Under the pieces are notes generated by a model. The model saw only the letters and a list, made by a program, of their open reading frames with translations. It was not told where the DNA came from and did no database searches. From Tamarix chinensis (Eukaryota; Streptophyta; Magnoliopsida; Caryophyllales; Tamaricaceae): a stretch of 64,000 bases of DNA. Made by a program: the position numbers and the translations under genes. Each line of letters opens with the position of its first letter. Within the stretch, counting starts at the first letter, position 1. Location: assembly GCA_030549775.1 (NCBI GenBank), contig CM060174.1, positions 6,391,391 through 6,455,390 of the forward strand, given 5' to 3'. This document shows positions 45,312 to 58,035 of this stretch, one piece after another.

Positions 45312-46510
45312 AAACCACATTATCTCCTCTACCCCGATACGTTTCAGCGCTAACATCTTCTGACATATATCTCATATGGCTAGACACACTCTGGCAACCA
45401 TTGGGTATGACTCCCTTATTACACAAATTCTTTGTAACTTCGTAGTTAAATTTGAAGATTTTTTGGCCACCTCACTTCGAGTATAGAATGTGATTGACAA
45501 CCTAGATTTAGTCACCTTTTGAAGGATGGGATACCAAATGCGTACAGATAGCTAGACTCTTGAGCTTGCACCTAAGGCTCTTACCCTAACCTTCACTATG
45601 TGTGGAAGATGACCTACCAACGCCATCAAATGAATCCTGAACTCCAACTAACATTCCTTTCTGATTCTCTAAAGGAGCCTCCACATCCACTGCCACCCCT
45701 TCCACCCCCCGTGCCTCCATCTAGTCACGTGACACTGGCTAATGTCCATGTGCTTCTTATTTGTGTTATTGGGATGTTGACCTCCATAGAGTAAAGATAA
45801 AGCGTCGTGGAGATAGTGTTGTTTGAGCTACGTTCATAGATACAACTTGAATTTGCACCGCATCATGAGGATCATATGGACACTCATCCAAGCATTATGT
45901 TTGTCCATGAGGCCTAACCTTGCTTCTCCCCCTACTACTTAGGACACTGCTCCCTCATCCTTCTTTTGATTTCTTTATTGATAAATCCTTTTCTAAGGCC
46001 ACCATGATTGGTTATGTTGTATTTGAGACAACTGGTTTTGAGGACATTGAGAATAGGGGCTTGGACGTCCAATTCATGCTTGCCATCACTGTTCTAGTTG
46101 CACTCACCCACCAGCCCACCTTTAGTTTGCCTTCAGCGGGACTTGTAAATCTATCTCTGGTGTAGTTTAGTCATAGATTACTTATTTGGCTTATATATCT
46201 ATATTCAATCTATCTCATGTATTATTAAATGCTTATCATTAATAAGATATTAAATTTTTTACTATCCCTCATATATATGACTTCTAGTTGCACATTATCC
46301 TTATTGTTCATTCATTTTTTTTCCAAATGCAATCACCCACAAGCTACCACCTATGCATTACCTTGGAGGGAGTATTATTTATCTTTCTCTTATGTATAAT
46401 TATGCCTAATCCTTTATACACACATGTTAAGGGGTTTTCCCCTTCCCATCTAGCAAATGTTTGTATTCTTTGCTTCTAGGTTGCCGTCTCTTATCACCTT
46501 TTGTTGATGT

Positions 46511-46663
46511 CAAAAGGGGGAAAGAATCCAGAATTTCGGATTGAAATATGCAAAATTGGTAAATGTAAAAGAATTTGGTAAAAATCGTGCCTATTATATA
46601 TTCATTACCCTTTCACATTTACAATCATGCACTTTTTGTTTGTCATTATAAAAAAGGGGGAGA
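46511..46663 (+). promoter_or_regulatory. Multiple Sirevirus polypurine tracts
   Basis: CAAAAGGGGGAAAG at 46511-46524 and AAAAAAGGGGGAGA at about 46649-46663, the second directly before the 3' LTR (TGTTTACCTC at 46665). Repeated PPT-like tracts upstream of the 3' LTR are a known Sirevirus feature. Confidence 0.8.
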
Positions 46664-46664
46664 T

Positions 46665-48237
46665 TGTTTACCTCATAGGTCAAACAATGTCACTATACTT
46701 TTTTTTGATGATAACAAATAGATATAGATAGCTAATGTGTTTACTTAAGTGTGCATGTACTATAACTACCTTACAAAAAAAAAATCTAAGCTCACCCACT
46801 CAAAGGATTCTCCACATGTGCAAATATAAGAGAGAAATCAAGTTTCCAAGCACAAGAGAATAACACATGAAAGATAGCTAATCATTGAAGGTTAATTATT
46901 ATATTTCTTAAGTCTTAGGTTCCATGTAAAGAGTTAAGTGAGCAAGTTCAAATTTTGATCAAATTTTTTTATTTTTTTTAACACTTGATTTGAACTCATT
47001 TCCTAATAATTGATGGTTTATCTTGATTTATAAAATCTTCAAAAGTGTTTTAAAACTAAAGGGTTGATTCTAGTTGGAACTAGTAAACTAGTCTAAAGAC
47101 TGATCTACTGGTTTAGAAACCAATCAATTAGTTTGACCAACCCATCTATGGAGATTCTCTTGCAACCCAAATGGATAGACTGGTTTGAGGAAACTGATTG
47201 ATTGGTTTGACCAATCAGTCCATGCATTTCATTCCTACAGAAACCCATTTGTCTTTATTTAAACTCATTGACTGGTTCATAAACAATCGACCGGTTTAAA
47301 CAAACCAATCAACTGATGACATGAACACATCGACAGATCTTACTATGCCATGTCACTGTTCATATATGTTCGTAAGACCACTTGTGTATGTTGCATAACC
47401 AATTGACCGGTCTGTATAAACCAATTGACTTGTTTGCACAATGGTAACTTTTCATTTATGGTTTGAACATAAACAATCAATTAGTTTGAACCATAAATTG
47501 GCTAGTCGTACAACAAATCAACTAGTTTGGCCATACTGATCAATTGGTGAGCATTAAATACTAATTTTCTACCGTTGGGGGATATAACTTTTTGAAATTT
47601 TGTATCTAACAGCTATATACCAAAGGAAATCCTTATAAATAAGGTCCATATACATTTATTATAACCAATTTTCAACCATATTGATTATGCAATTAATATC
47701 CTACTCTCAAATCATTCAATTGTGTACTCAAACTTTCTAAACTTTCATATTCCGAGTTTTATAAAAATTGTTATCTGATCACTTCTCTTAGCTATAATTA
47801 TTTCTAAATTTTATTATCTCTTATTACATCTAGCTAGATTACATCTCATATAAAGGTCTACATTTTCATATCTTTTATTCTTAGTGAGAATAATTTGTAA
47901 TCACAACCACCTTATAAAACTCATTTCAGGGGTTAGTGAGTGCTTACGTGTCATTCTTGTAAAATTCTTGTTGAGATTTTAGAGATGATAAATAGGTTAA
48001 GTTGTAAATCATCTCGTATAGGGTCACTAAGATTTTAAGGATTATAAACTGAGAGAAGAGTGATCATTAATAAAAATACATCACTATTTCAAAATATAAA
48101 AGGAAAAACCTTTTGGAAGTGGATGTAAAGAGTAAATTACTCTTGAACCACTCTACATTGTGTGTGTATTTTTTATTCTATCATCTCTATTCCATAAAAT
48201 TCGATTCACCCCCTCTAGGGTGTTTTTAGAAATATTA
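46665..48237 (+). repeat. Sirevirus 3' LTR
   Basis: About 1.57 kb from TGTTTACCTCATAGG to a region reading TTCACCCCCTCTAGGGTG, followed by Angela-like gag. Contains TTTGATGATAACAAA near 46705 and a dense set of variants of AACCAATCGACCGGTTTG at 47060-47540. The right boundary (about 48237) is approximate. Confidence 0.7.
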
Positions 48238-48244
48238 GGCTTTT

Positions 48245-48846
48245 CCATTAGCCAAAAGTTTGTTACTGTATAATTCTCTTGTCTTTGCCCCATATTATAA
48301 GAAATTCATTATGAGCTATAACATGTACAATCTGAATAAGATACATGGAATTCTCAAGACAAATGAACATACCATGAAAAATAATCCTAATGATGTTGTG
48401 ATAGTTAATAAAAGAAATTGTTTCAAGAGACATGGAAATGGTAAAGGAAAAGGTAAACACAAGGGTAAATGGAAAATCCAAGTTGGGAACTTAGGAAATA
48501 ATTCTAATCCCAACCTTGAGCCCAAATATACGTCTGGTTATGCAACTGATGTTGTTTTATTTCATTACAATGAGGGCAGATGTTGTTTTATTTCATTGGA
48601 AAAGAAATTCCAAATAGAAAAATAAGGGAATTGAGACTGTTGCTTTAGATATTTATGCTACAGAAATAAATGTTCCTATTTTTGCTTCTAACTCATGGGT
48701 ATTATATAACACTTGCGGTTATCACATTTTTATAAATGTGCATGGACTCATAAGAAATATACAGATAACTGTTGGAGAAGTGAAGCTAAAAGTAGGAAAC
48801 GGGACAAGATTTTTTGCATTAGCTGTATAAAATTTTCTTTTAACTT
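48245..48846 (+). pseudogene. Angela/Tork-like copia gag C-terminus and protease start
   Basis: A 121-codon frame from 48260 reads YNSLVFAPYYKKFIMSYNM then NLNKIHGILKTNEH, matching the gag C-terminal region of Angela/Tork-like copia elements, with a lysine/glycine-rich tail (GKGKGKHKGKWK). After a frame change the protease region reads NVPIFASNSWVLYNTCGYH, where Y-N-T-C-G replaces the expected aspartate motif, and KVGNGTRFFALAV (to about 48830). It breaks at the reverse LTR cluster and resumes near 58040. Confidence 0.75.
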
Positions 48847-49536
48847 TACTATGACATCCCTATTTTCACTTCTGTAAAATTTTGTTCAATAAAGTAAGGT
48901 AGAATCCATAACAAAAAATGACGTGTGTTATCTTATGATAGGTGTAAGGCTAAAAACCCATCTAACAAAACCCGAAATGCCAACAGTACCTAATCATTAA
49001 ACCAATTCATCGTTGGTAAAATTACCAAAAAAAAAAACTGGATTTAAAATCTTATCTAAACAATAAACATATAAATTTCTAGTTACATAACCATTAAAAT
49101 GTACAATTTATTTTCAATAAATCCTAACCAAAATCTAAAAACAAATATAGAAATATTTGAGTGAAAAAACTCCGATTAGCCCTAATGTTATGCCCAAGCT
49201 AATGATCATAGTAGAACTTAAGCAAGGATACTTGCACATATACATTTAAACAAGCATAATATTAGTACACTAATGTATTGAGTAAACAACCCATCTCATA
49301 GCGATAACATGCTTATGTATAACATCCAATCACGCCACAAAAAAAGATGAAACATTAGTCAATATGCAGTGATGTAAAAAAATTGGTGGAAAGCTCTCAT
49401 ATTATAAAATACAAAGCATAGTAGGTAAAACATGCATAACATACTATTATATAGATCATTGGTAACTCAAGAACCAACTACATAAAGTAACAAGATCAAC
49501 AGGAACATATTAAAACATATTATCACATGATAATAC

Positions 49537-49620
49537 TGTAAGATCTCAAAATTTATGAACTAAAAATATCTTTAAAATGAGTTTGTGGAAGCTAAAATAA
49601 TAAGATGTAGGGGTGTTACA
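49537..49620. mobile_element. 84-bp miniature unit with LTR-like ends
   Basis: Begins TGTAAGATCTC and ends AGGGGTGTTACA, the inverted-type termini of the long LTRs, with only 84 bp between outer ends. The flanks AATAC and TTACA do not match. It may be a deletion derivative or the juxtaposed ends of two copies. Confidence 0.4.
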
Positions 49621-52370
49621 TTACATCTCACATAGAAAAGGTAATCCCTATACCTAATATATGCTGGGCGCAAGGTAAAATTTACCTTATATAACGGATC
49701 GGGAGTAGGAAGCACTTAATCTCACCATAATTAAAGATATGAAATAGAGAGAAAAAACCATGTATAATGAAAATAAATGACACAAAATTTTAGAGAGAGA
49801 GAGAGAGAATATGGATAACGATACTTTAGATCAAACCTAATTAACACTCACTGTAAGCAACATAAAAAACATTGAGTATCATCAACTATTCCAACAAAGT
49901 CACATTGACTCATAGAATAAGTAAGGGACCATGAAATGTAACCCATTAGTACACCGATACTTAGTAAATCACTATATAGCACTAAGCATGCAAATATTAC
50001 ATGGAATATATAGAAGATATCACAAGAGGAAAATATGGCATAAACATATCAAATAATGCATATGATAGCGAGAATGACAATCTTGTTGTATCATGACCAT
50101 CATTTAGATCATATTCTCATCATCCTATTATTCTTAATAGTATACAAATTCAACAAGTGATTACAAACATTTCAATTATTTAGTTATATTGAGTTTGGGG
50201 ACCCTACTATTATCTTCTAGTGAAATGGATAAGATAATTCCTAGGATTGAATACTCATGGTCACAATTCTTTTTTGATGGAACAGATTACTCCAACTCCC
50301 ATGGAAGAATTATCTTGACATCAATTCTCATCCAATTAAACAAATAGATATAACTTGGTCTCGACTCAAGTGATATTTCACTTTAAATATTAATGTCTAA
50401 TTAAGCATCATAGCTGACATAATCCATATCAATACAACAAAACGTAGTGCACAAGAGCAACTACTGAACCACAAATCCAAATTTAATTCCAATAACAAAC
50501 AATAATTACTTACATTTTAACTGCTCAAGGGTATATAGGAGACAACTTGACGACATATAAGTACACCAATCAAACTGGTGCACTAAGGTAATACATTACC
50601 CTCTAACCTAGGTTACTTAATCCTTGAGTATCGATGTCCCCTATATGACCCTTAAGTCCTCCTATAGAGTATACCAAGGCATGACTGGAGCACTAAGGTA
50701 CACCAGTGAGGCCAAACCAACTTGACGACTTCTACCTCATCTCAATGGTAGCTAACCCTAAAGAGTAAAAGATTCTTAAATTTTAAGGTCTTCCACTTTA
50801 GTTATTAGCATCTTACTTGGTGATCACAATATCAATTCCCATACTTAATCACTTTTCATTTAATTCCAATTTCTCAAGTTAACTATAAGATCAATGATCA
50901 AACCAAAGTCAAAGTGTTACTCTAAGATTAACCTAAAATTCCACTAAGGTCATTCTATGTCTAGTTATTCACATTTAATCTCATAAGGCCATAAATGACC
51001 AAAATGCTCTTAAAACCAAATTATCTTGATATCATCTACTTTAAATGCTACTTTATTTTAATTAAAATTTGTTAAGAAAAGGATAAAATATGATAATTTA
51101 AAACACTTAAGCATACAGGTAAATTACAAGACATGACAAGTGATTATTTTCCCCTAGACGTGGTTAAGTATATAAAGCCATTGCATGCATTTCAACTCAT
51201 CATAAATAACCTACTTTCATACTAAGCATCATATAATATATGATAGGCATACATGTTGGCATAATATAAACATGTTACACTTAGAATATAATCATACCCT
51301 TAGGGTATACGAATAATAATCATCATACAAAAATAAGCATAAGCATGTTCAACTTAACATGTTATACATATACATCACGCATAATTAATCCATGACTTTA
51401 AACCTATTATAGCGTACTTTCATACACTTGATATTATAAACAATTTAACATGCTTAATGATAAACAATTTTATGCTAGCATACTAAGAAAAATAATACAA
51501 CATAACAAGACATGTTTGGTATAATAATTACAACTTAACATAATGGAACCATAATATGCTATAAGGTAATTTTACAATTTAGTAAGGCATATGGGTTACG
51601 TCAACTCCAAGCAAAATACAAGAAAACTAAAATCAATCCCTAGCCTCCACTAATCCTCTTTTTTCACCTAAAAGCATCCCAATCAAACATATTAGAAATT
51701 AAACAAAATTATAAAAACAACCAACAAAGTTAGCTAAGGATTAATACCCAACCAAATGTCGTGTTAAAGGAGTGAAATGCTTGTGGTCTTAGAAGGCTGA
51801 AACATGAGAAACTCACACCAAGAGCCAAGTTTAATGTGTGCTTCTCACGCAGGGAGGGTGATGAAACATTAGTGGCTCACATTGTAGAATGGAAACAATG
51901 GTTATGCTTTATGGTGCATGGAGCTAGGATGCATAAGGCTTACATGCATGATGGGCTGAGCTTGTGAAGATGGAATGCCACATGGGGTTGGTTGTAGGAG
52001 ATTGCAATGCTGGCTGAAGGGAGCAACATGAGATTTGGGGGAATAAGGGAGGAACTGTGTGGGAGGTTCATGCTGAAGGTGGCCACCAACGTGAGAGTAA
52101 GGGAAAACTAGGTGGTTTACGCGAATGGATGGTGGTTGAGTGGTGTTTAGTTGTGTAGGAAAGACGGTACAAGGGTAGAAGAAAATTATGGAAAGATTTG
52201 GGAAAGAAAATGGTGGTGCTGGATGATAGAGGAGGATGAATGTGCGAAGCACAAAAAATGTTAGATAATAGGGAGAGGTTGAGATGGGAATGACCAAAGA
52301 ATATAGAAGGTGAAGAAAGGAGTTCTAGATGGTCGTTTTGTGTGCATATGGGGAGATGTAAGGGAAGGTC

Positions 52371-54631
52371 TGTAAGACCCCCAATTTTACTAAAAAAAAT
52401 TATTTTACGAAAGTGTTAATCAAAAAATTATTGGGTATTACCGCCACACTTAGCCTAAGTCTAGTTCATTGACTTTTATTATGCTAAGCGCTAGGGCTAA
52501 AGAAAATCATAACAAAAATGAAACAACAGAAATGAGAGGTAATACATAAATATAAGTTATGGGTAATCTACTTTTGACAATAATGGAAATAAAAATATAC
52601 CAAGGGACATACGAGTCTGAAGAAAAACTGATACAATAATAAACTAGCACCCAAAGGAATAACACTAGTTTTTCCTAACTCTTAGAACCAAAATCCCATT
52701 TCTAAAATGGGATTTCTTTGCAAGGAATCTCATCCTTACAACTATAATATGCTTGGAGTTAGTCCACTTCATGTAGTCATATGCAAAAGTAGAATCAATA
52801 CGACTTTTTCATATTGAGTAAATCATATACCTCACAAGAGGTAGAATGCCCACATTGCACATAATCCTATGTTGCTCCAAAACTCATGCTCAAACAAAAG
52901 CACAAGCCATAATGATAGGTAAAAAAATCATGTAATAATGTACGCAACATCACAGACTCATACTCAGTAGTCAATCGTACAAGTCATTTCACATCATCAC
53001 CATGTACACATTAGACATATCTGACCAAGAAAATTAATTCCAAACATTGAGGTATGGCACTAAGGTAACTAACAAACCCACAATCCAAAACAATACCAAC
53101 TATAGAAAGGTAAAGCACTAAGGCAACTACCAAACCCACAATCCAAAACAATACCAACTACAAAGGTAGGGCACGGAGGTAACTACCGAGAAAATAAATC
53201 CAAATCAAATCCCTTTTATTTTCTTACACAATAGTTACTTTAATTTTTAATTACTCAAAGGGGATACAATCAACCTAGGGACATTGAGGTACACTCGGTC
53301 ATACTTTCACCCAAAGATGACACAATACTCTTACTCTAGAGCCTAGGGACACAGTGGTATGCTTGGTTATATCGGTGCATAAAGGTAACATAGGATCCTC
53401 CAACCTTATTCACCTAATCCTTAAATATTGATACCCTAGTTAGGGCTCGTAGGTCACCTATAAAGTAGACCAGGACCTTACTGGGGCACAACAACACACC
53501 AACAAACCAACTCAAATGAGAGCTAACACCTCGTCTCTAGGGTAGTTAATCCTAGAGAGAAACCATTCCCAAATTGAGGTCTTTTACTTTAAGTATTACT
53601 AATTTATGAGGTAATCACAAATATTACATGCTACACAACAATTTTCATTTCCATAGTTAGCCATTCCCCCTTTTATTTTCAATTATTAAGGTAAACCTCA
53701 AGGTCATCAATCTATGTCAAAGCCAAATACAACACTAAAATCAACCTATCAAAAGTCTAAGGCCATCCTAATATCCAATTATTCACAAAAGATGTATGCG
53801 TTCAAAAATTATTGAAATGCCCTTAAAAACCCCAATTTTGTCATTTTATTCCTTTTCATACCAAACATTACTATTATGAGAAATTTGTTATGAAAATACT
53901 AAAAGATAATAATTCACATTATTTTAGCTCACAAGTAATCTTTGCGATCTAGTGATTAACTGTATTTACCACTTTTCATGCATTTAGTGAGTTGTGCCAT
54001 AAACTCTAATAATGTGTGCATGCTCCATACTAATTATAAAAACCCTATCTACCATGCAATATTAATAATGAGATATTTATCATGGTGTTTAAATCACAAC
54101 TTGACAAGATTGAAGACCCTAAAAATTTTTTAGACATGCACATGCAAATCATAAAACATATTACTCATGTATATAACTTAATTTACAATAATTGTACATA
54201 CCATTTATTTAACATGTTATCATTTTATTAGGCATGCCAGATGACTTGAAAATATAAGACCCTAGCATAATTCTAAATCTAAATAATCCTAACATGCTCA
54301 CACATATTTTTATTGTCTTATAAGTGACTAGATTTACTGAAATCAAAGCTTACACAAAAAGTACAAAACCTGTATTCTTTAAGATCCTCAAGAATTACCT
54401 AAGAAATTAACACCAAATAACACATAAATTAGCATTTAATATAGAAATATTAAAGAAAATGAGTAAAGAAACATGAAAAAAGAAAAAAAAATTTAGGGTA
54501 AAATATTTTAGAAATGGATAAGGTAAAAATTTAAGGGTTAAAAAGATAAATAAGCTCAGATTTAGGATTAAGTTTTAAATAAAAGGCTAAACACCTAAAA
54601 TTGAAGGTTTGTAAAATTTTGGGGTGTTACA
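52371..54631 (-). mobile_element. 2.26-kb reverse solo LTR (copy D)
   Basis: Plus strand starts TGTAAGACCCCC and ends GGGGTGTTACA. Near the left end GGGTATTACCGCCACACTTAG is the complement of the conserved tail of copy B (GTGTGGCGGTAATAC). Blocks near 53280-53560 match the complement of copy B around 24220-24540. It lacks the CT-rich block and both arrays. Flanks AGGTC and AATAC do not match, so the insertion is old or the ends were rearranged. Confidence 0.65.
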
Positions 54632-57600
54632 AATACAATAATCTTGTGATTGTAAGAGAACATGGTTACACCCCCTTACATACCACTATTCACACTAAAC
54701 ATATTATTCATTACTATTCCCACTATTCACTTATTGCCATATAAACTTTCTACTTAAGTTCACATAGCCACTTCTTAATCAATTCCACTAAGAGATAATA
54801 TGTCACATGTTCCATTTCATGTTCTTACTCAATTACAATGAAACATTTATATATATAACATCACATTAATTTATTCATGAAATTCTAGATCATGAAGGTT
54901 TTGGGTTACCTACAAAATAATCATTTAGAGTACATAGGATATACGATACCTATAAATACATTATAACACAGAAATGGATAGCACCATACAAAATAATTGT
55001 GAAGATTACATAGACTCAAGACATCCACGAAAACCACTTAGTACCCTAATTTCTTAAGTGTGCGTACATACTCTATAGGACTCATAAGTTACCTATAAAG
55101 TAGAAAAAGGGACCTTGCTAAAGACACAAACACTAATAACAAACATATAATATGCTACTACACTGAGATAGATGTCACCATATGAAATAATAAGGAAGAC
55201 ATCTGCTACATGACCTTACCTCGTAGACTATATTGATCCTACTCACCTAAATCCCTATTTAAATCTTACACTTAAATCGTTAATAATTTATATCCATGAT
55301 TGCATACTTCATTAAGCATACTACATCATTGACATCCTTAACTGCATTAGATATGATTATCACTATGGAAATCATCCACTTTATATTACTCATATGAACA
55401 ATCATAATATTATATATATAGTGAGTAACTTATGCGTACAATCTCATGTGTACATATAATACCAACTTTAGGGAAAAATAATATGTTCCCATAAACCATC
55501 CATGGGATACAAATTATATAATATATATCATGTGATATCACTCATCAAATACAGTTACACAAAATCATTATTCATACCTATAAAGAACCACGAGTCATCA
55601 CACCACAACCAAGAGTATAAGGCCATATAAAGTTCACAAACCTATATTAAACTCAATCATCTCTAAACACATGCTCAAGTTAAGTTAATAGAATAGGTTC
55701 ACACCAAGATCCAAAAGGTGAAGGACATGCTTAAGCCAAACTTATCCATTCTTGACCATACATGTAAAAACATTCAAGTATGCAACATCTATAGTTCCAT
55801 ACTTTCATTTTCAATATAAAGATATCATGCAACCCTATTATACTCATATAACACCATTATATATGCTTCCTCAACCAAAACCCTAACATGCCCCTATCAC
55901 AATCAAGACATAAAAAACACATATTGACATATAGGGTCTATTAGATATGAGTTTAGGAGGTTTACGTAACTTTGGAGCTATCCTAGCACAAGAAAAATGA
56001 ACCTTAGCTTTGGAGATCCACTAGAATGCCTTGCTAGATCATCATTGAAAAACATAATATTAAGTTAAGGAAAACTAATCAAAGTAGAGAATAAAAAAAG
56101 GTAAATTTTATTTAAAAAAACTTAATTGATTAGGTTTTACTACCCAAAATTTCAAATCAATAATTTTTGGACAATTGACACAAATGATAACATAGAATCA
56201 TAATGACATCAATTTTCAATAAAAGCTAATAATAGATTTAGTTAAAAGATCCAACCTAACTAAAGTTCATAAAACCACTTCTAGAAAATAGGGTTTTTAA
56301 CTTAAAATGTAATTTAATCAAATTTTATTAGTCTAGTTGAGTTGAAAGTTTAGAAATACAATTAGATACATTTTATAACATGCTATATAATCAAATGATT
56401 AACAATAATAAAGAAAAGGGTCAATTTAACACAATTAGTATTTTTGAGCCTAAAATATAAAATTGGTCAAATATTGCTAAAATATTTAAATTGATCATTC
56501 ATAAATGAAATTAAACATATTATAATGCAAATTTATGGGCAATTTAATAAAACAAACCAATGATTGATCCAATTTCAAAATTGCAAGAGTTTTAACCAAG
56601 AAATCTTATTCTAATATATTTTGTATGATTTTTTAAAATTAACATTTTCAACATAAAATTAAATACATTTTAAAGAATATTGTATAATCAATTAATCAAA
56701 ATAACTTAATTGGATAAATTCAAGCAATTAGGACATAATCAAGACAAAAATATAAATTTCATATATCAATCACATACACCACAACCAACCCATCCAATTC
56801 AATCCTCTGACTTATATATACATAATTTAATAATCAATTTAGCTTATCATAATCTAATTCAAAGAAATTCAATCCCAAAATTAGAGTTAGGATTTGAAGA
56901 TTATACCAGGCTAAATATGTTATTACAAGCTTAGATGAGCTCGAATAAGGTAAGGAGGAGAAACAATAGTGCTTAGGTGGTCAGAGTGGATCTTTCGCAA
57001 TAGCTAAGTGTTGTTTTGGTGGCTCCAGCTAGTGGTGCATTAGGCTACATTACAGGTGTCTATTGTGTGTTGTAGTGGCTCAGTGTCACTATATGTTGGT
57101 TGTTGGCACTCGTCCTTCACATTAGTGGGGCTTGATAGTGGTGGAGGCATAGAGTGGAAGAGTTGGTGGCGTCAAAGTTGAGCTTTCTCCCTTATTCGCT
57201 TGCTGCCACTATTGCATCACCTACTACTATGCTGCATTAGAGCTTGACGTCCACTACAACTCATTAGTTGAGGGTCACTAATGGCTTGTGGTGGTGGCAA
57301 CATGGTGTGGTGTGGCGGTGGATCTGAATCAAAAGGAAAAATATTATAGGGGGTTGGGGTTTTGCACATAGAGGGAAATGATCAAGAAAAGGATAGAAGC
57401 AAATAAGGAAACATGGTTCGATGATTAATTTTTGTACTTAAAAAAATATTTAAAAATGGGATAGTTAAAAGATATTATTAGAAAAAAAAATTCAACAAAA
57501 ATAGCCTCATAAACATGTATATGTAGTTTTTTTGAAGAAAAACAAAATACTTATATGATAAAAGGTTTATTTGAAATAATTCATAACTCTATTTTAAATA

Positions 57601-58035
57601 GAAATATAATTTCAAAAACTATTTAAAATTCATTAGAGAAATAATTTATTAAACTTTAATACCTTAATTAATTTAAATATTTGGAAAAATTCATCTATAA
57701 ACCAAAATGAAAAAATGGAAGAAATTATTTTTGAAAGGAAAATCATAAATAAGGTGGAAAACCTTGATTTTTTTATGAAAATTTGATCAACCTTGTCAGA
57801 ACGAATAAATTCACTAATAGTTTTATATTATTATACAGAAATCAAATCATTTAGTTTTAATCAAAATTAGTTTATCTATACTTATCTACTACGATAACTA
57901 ATTAAATAAATTTCAAAATGAATTTGAAACCATTGATAATACCTTAAAACAAATAAACAACTTTAACAAAATATTGATTAGAAATGCATTTAAAAAAAAT
58001 AAACCTAAGCAAAAAAGGTTGAAACTCATAAATCA
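54632..58035 (-). mobile_element. Older reverse LTR body beside copy D
   Basis: The stretch near 55080-55140 (CATAAGTTACCTATAAAGTA) matches copy D near 53450. A GA-rich block at 56940-57400 and an AT-rich head follow. The 3' end of this copy is not seen; it may be the distal part of the unit starting at 48849, with copy D nested in it. Confidence 0.45.

Larger units (their letters stand above)
40642..46160 (+). pseudogene. Degenerate Sirevirus env-like/extra ORF, split by a solo LTR
   Basis: An ATG at 40642 gives a basic, serine/threonine-rich N-terminus (MTKRKSTASTTIRGG) followed by frame breaks. Legible blocks include MFPLLNEVRLAQILGIEHNI (41196-41255) and, after the solo LTR at 41472-45311, a proline-rich piece (PHPLPPLPPPVPPSSH, near 45680-45730). 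Position after pol and before the PPTs is that of the extra ORF of Sireviruses. I see no convincing signal peptide or membrane segment, so 'env-like' is positional only. Confidence 0.45.
33363..48237 (+). mobile_element. Sirevirus-like Ty1/copia element, 5'-truncated, with nested insertions
   Basis: Gag remnants (33363-33958, 36290-36640), pol (36770-39740), a long post-pol region with a degenerate env-like ORF (40642-46160, interrupted), repeated polypurine tracts (46511-46524 and 46649-46663), and a 3' LTR (46665-48237). The DSGCSRHMTGD protease motif, the extra post-pol region and multiple PPTs are Sirevirus traits. The 5' LTR and gag N-terminus are missing; the sequence abuts the Angela-like LTR instead. 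A hAT-like element and a solo LTR sit inside it. Confidence 0.8.
48849..58035 (-). mobile_element. Cluster of reverse-oriented long LTRs splitting the Angela-like protease
   Basis: The left edge TGACATCCCTATTTTCAC matches the reverse complement of the long-LTR 3' end. Going right, family modules appear in reverse: fragments of the CCACCGG block (about 50190-50710), GACCAAAATGC near 51000, and a GA-rich block (51840-52370, complement of the CT-rich block). A complete-looking unit with its own ends follows (52371-54631), then another body with a GA-rich block (56940-57400) and AT-rich head (57420-58035). At least two or three copies are nested or tandem. The right edge is inferred from resumption of copia protease sequence. 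No genes recognised. Confidence 0.6.

Noticed and set aside
51902..52297. 131-aa minus-strand frame, proline/histidine-rich
   Set aside because: It reads the complement of the GA-rich LTR block in the reverse LTR cluster; low complexity.
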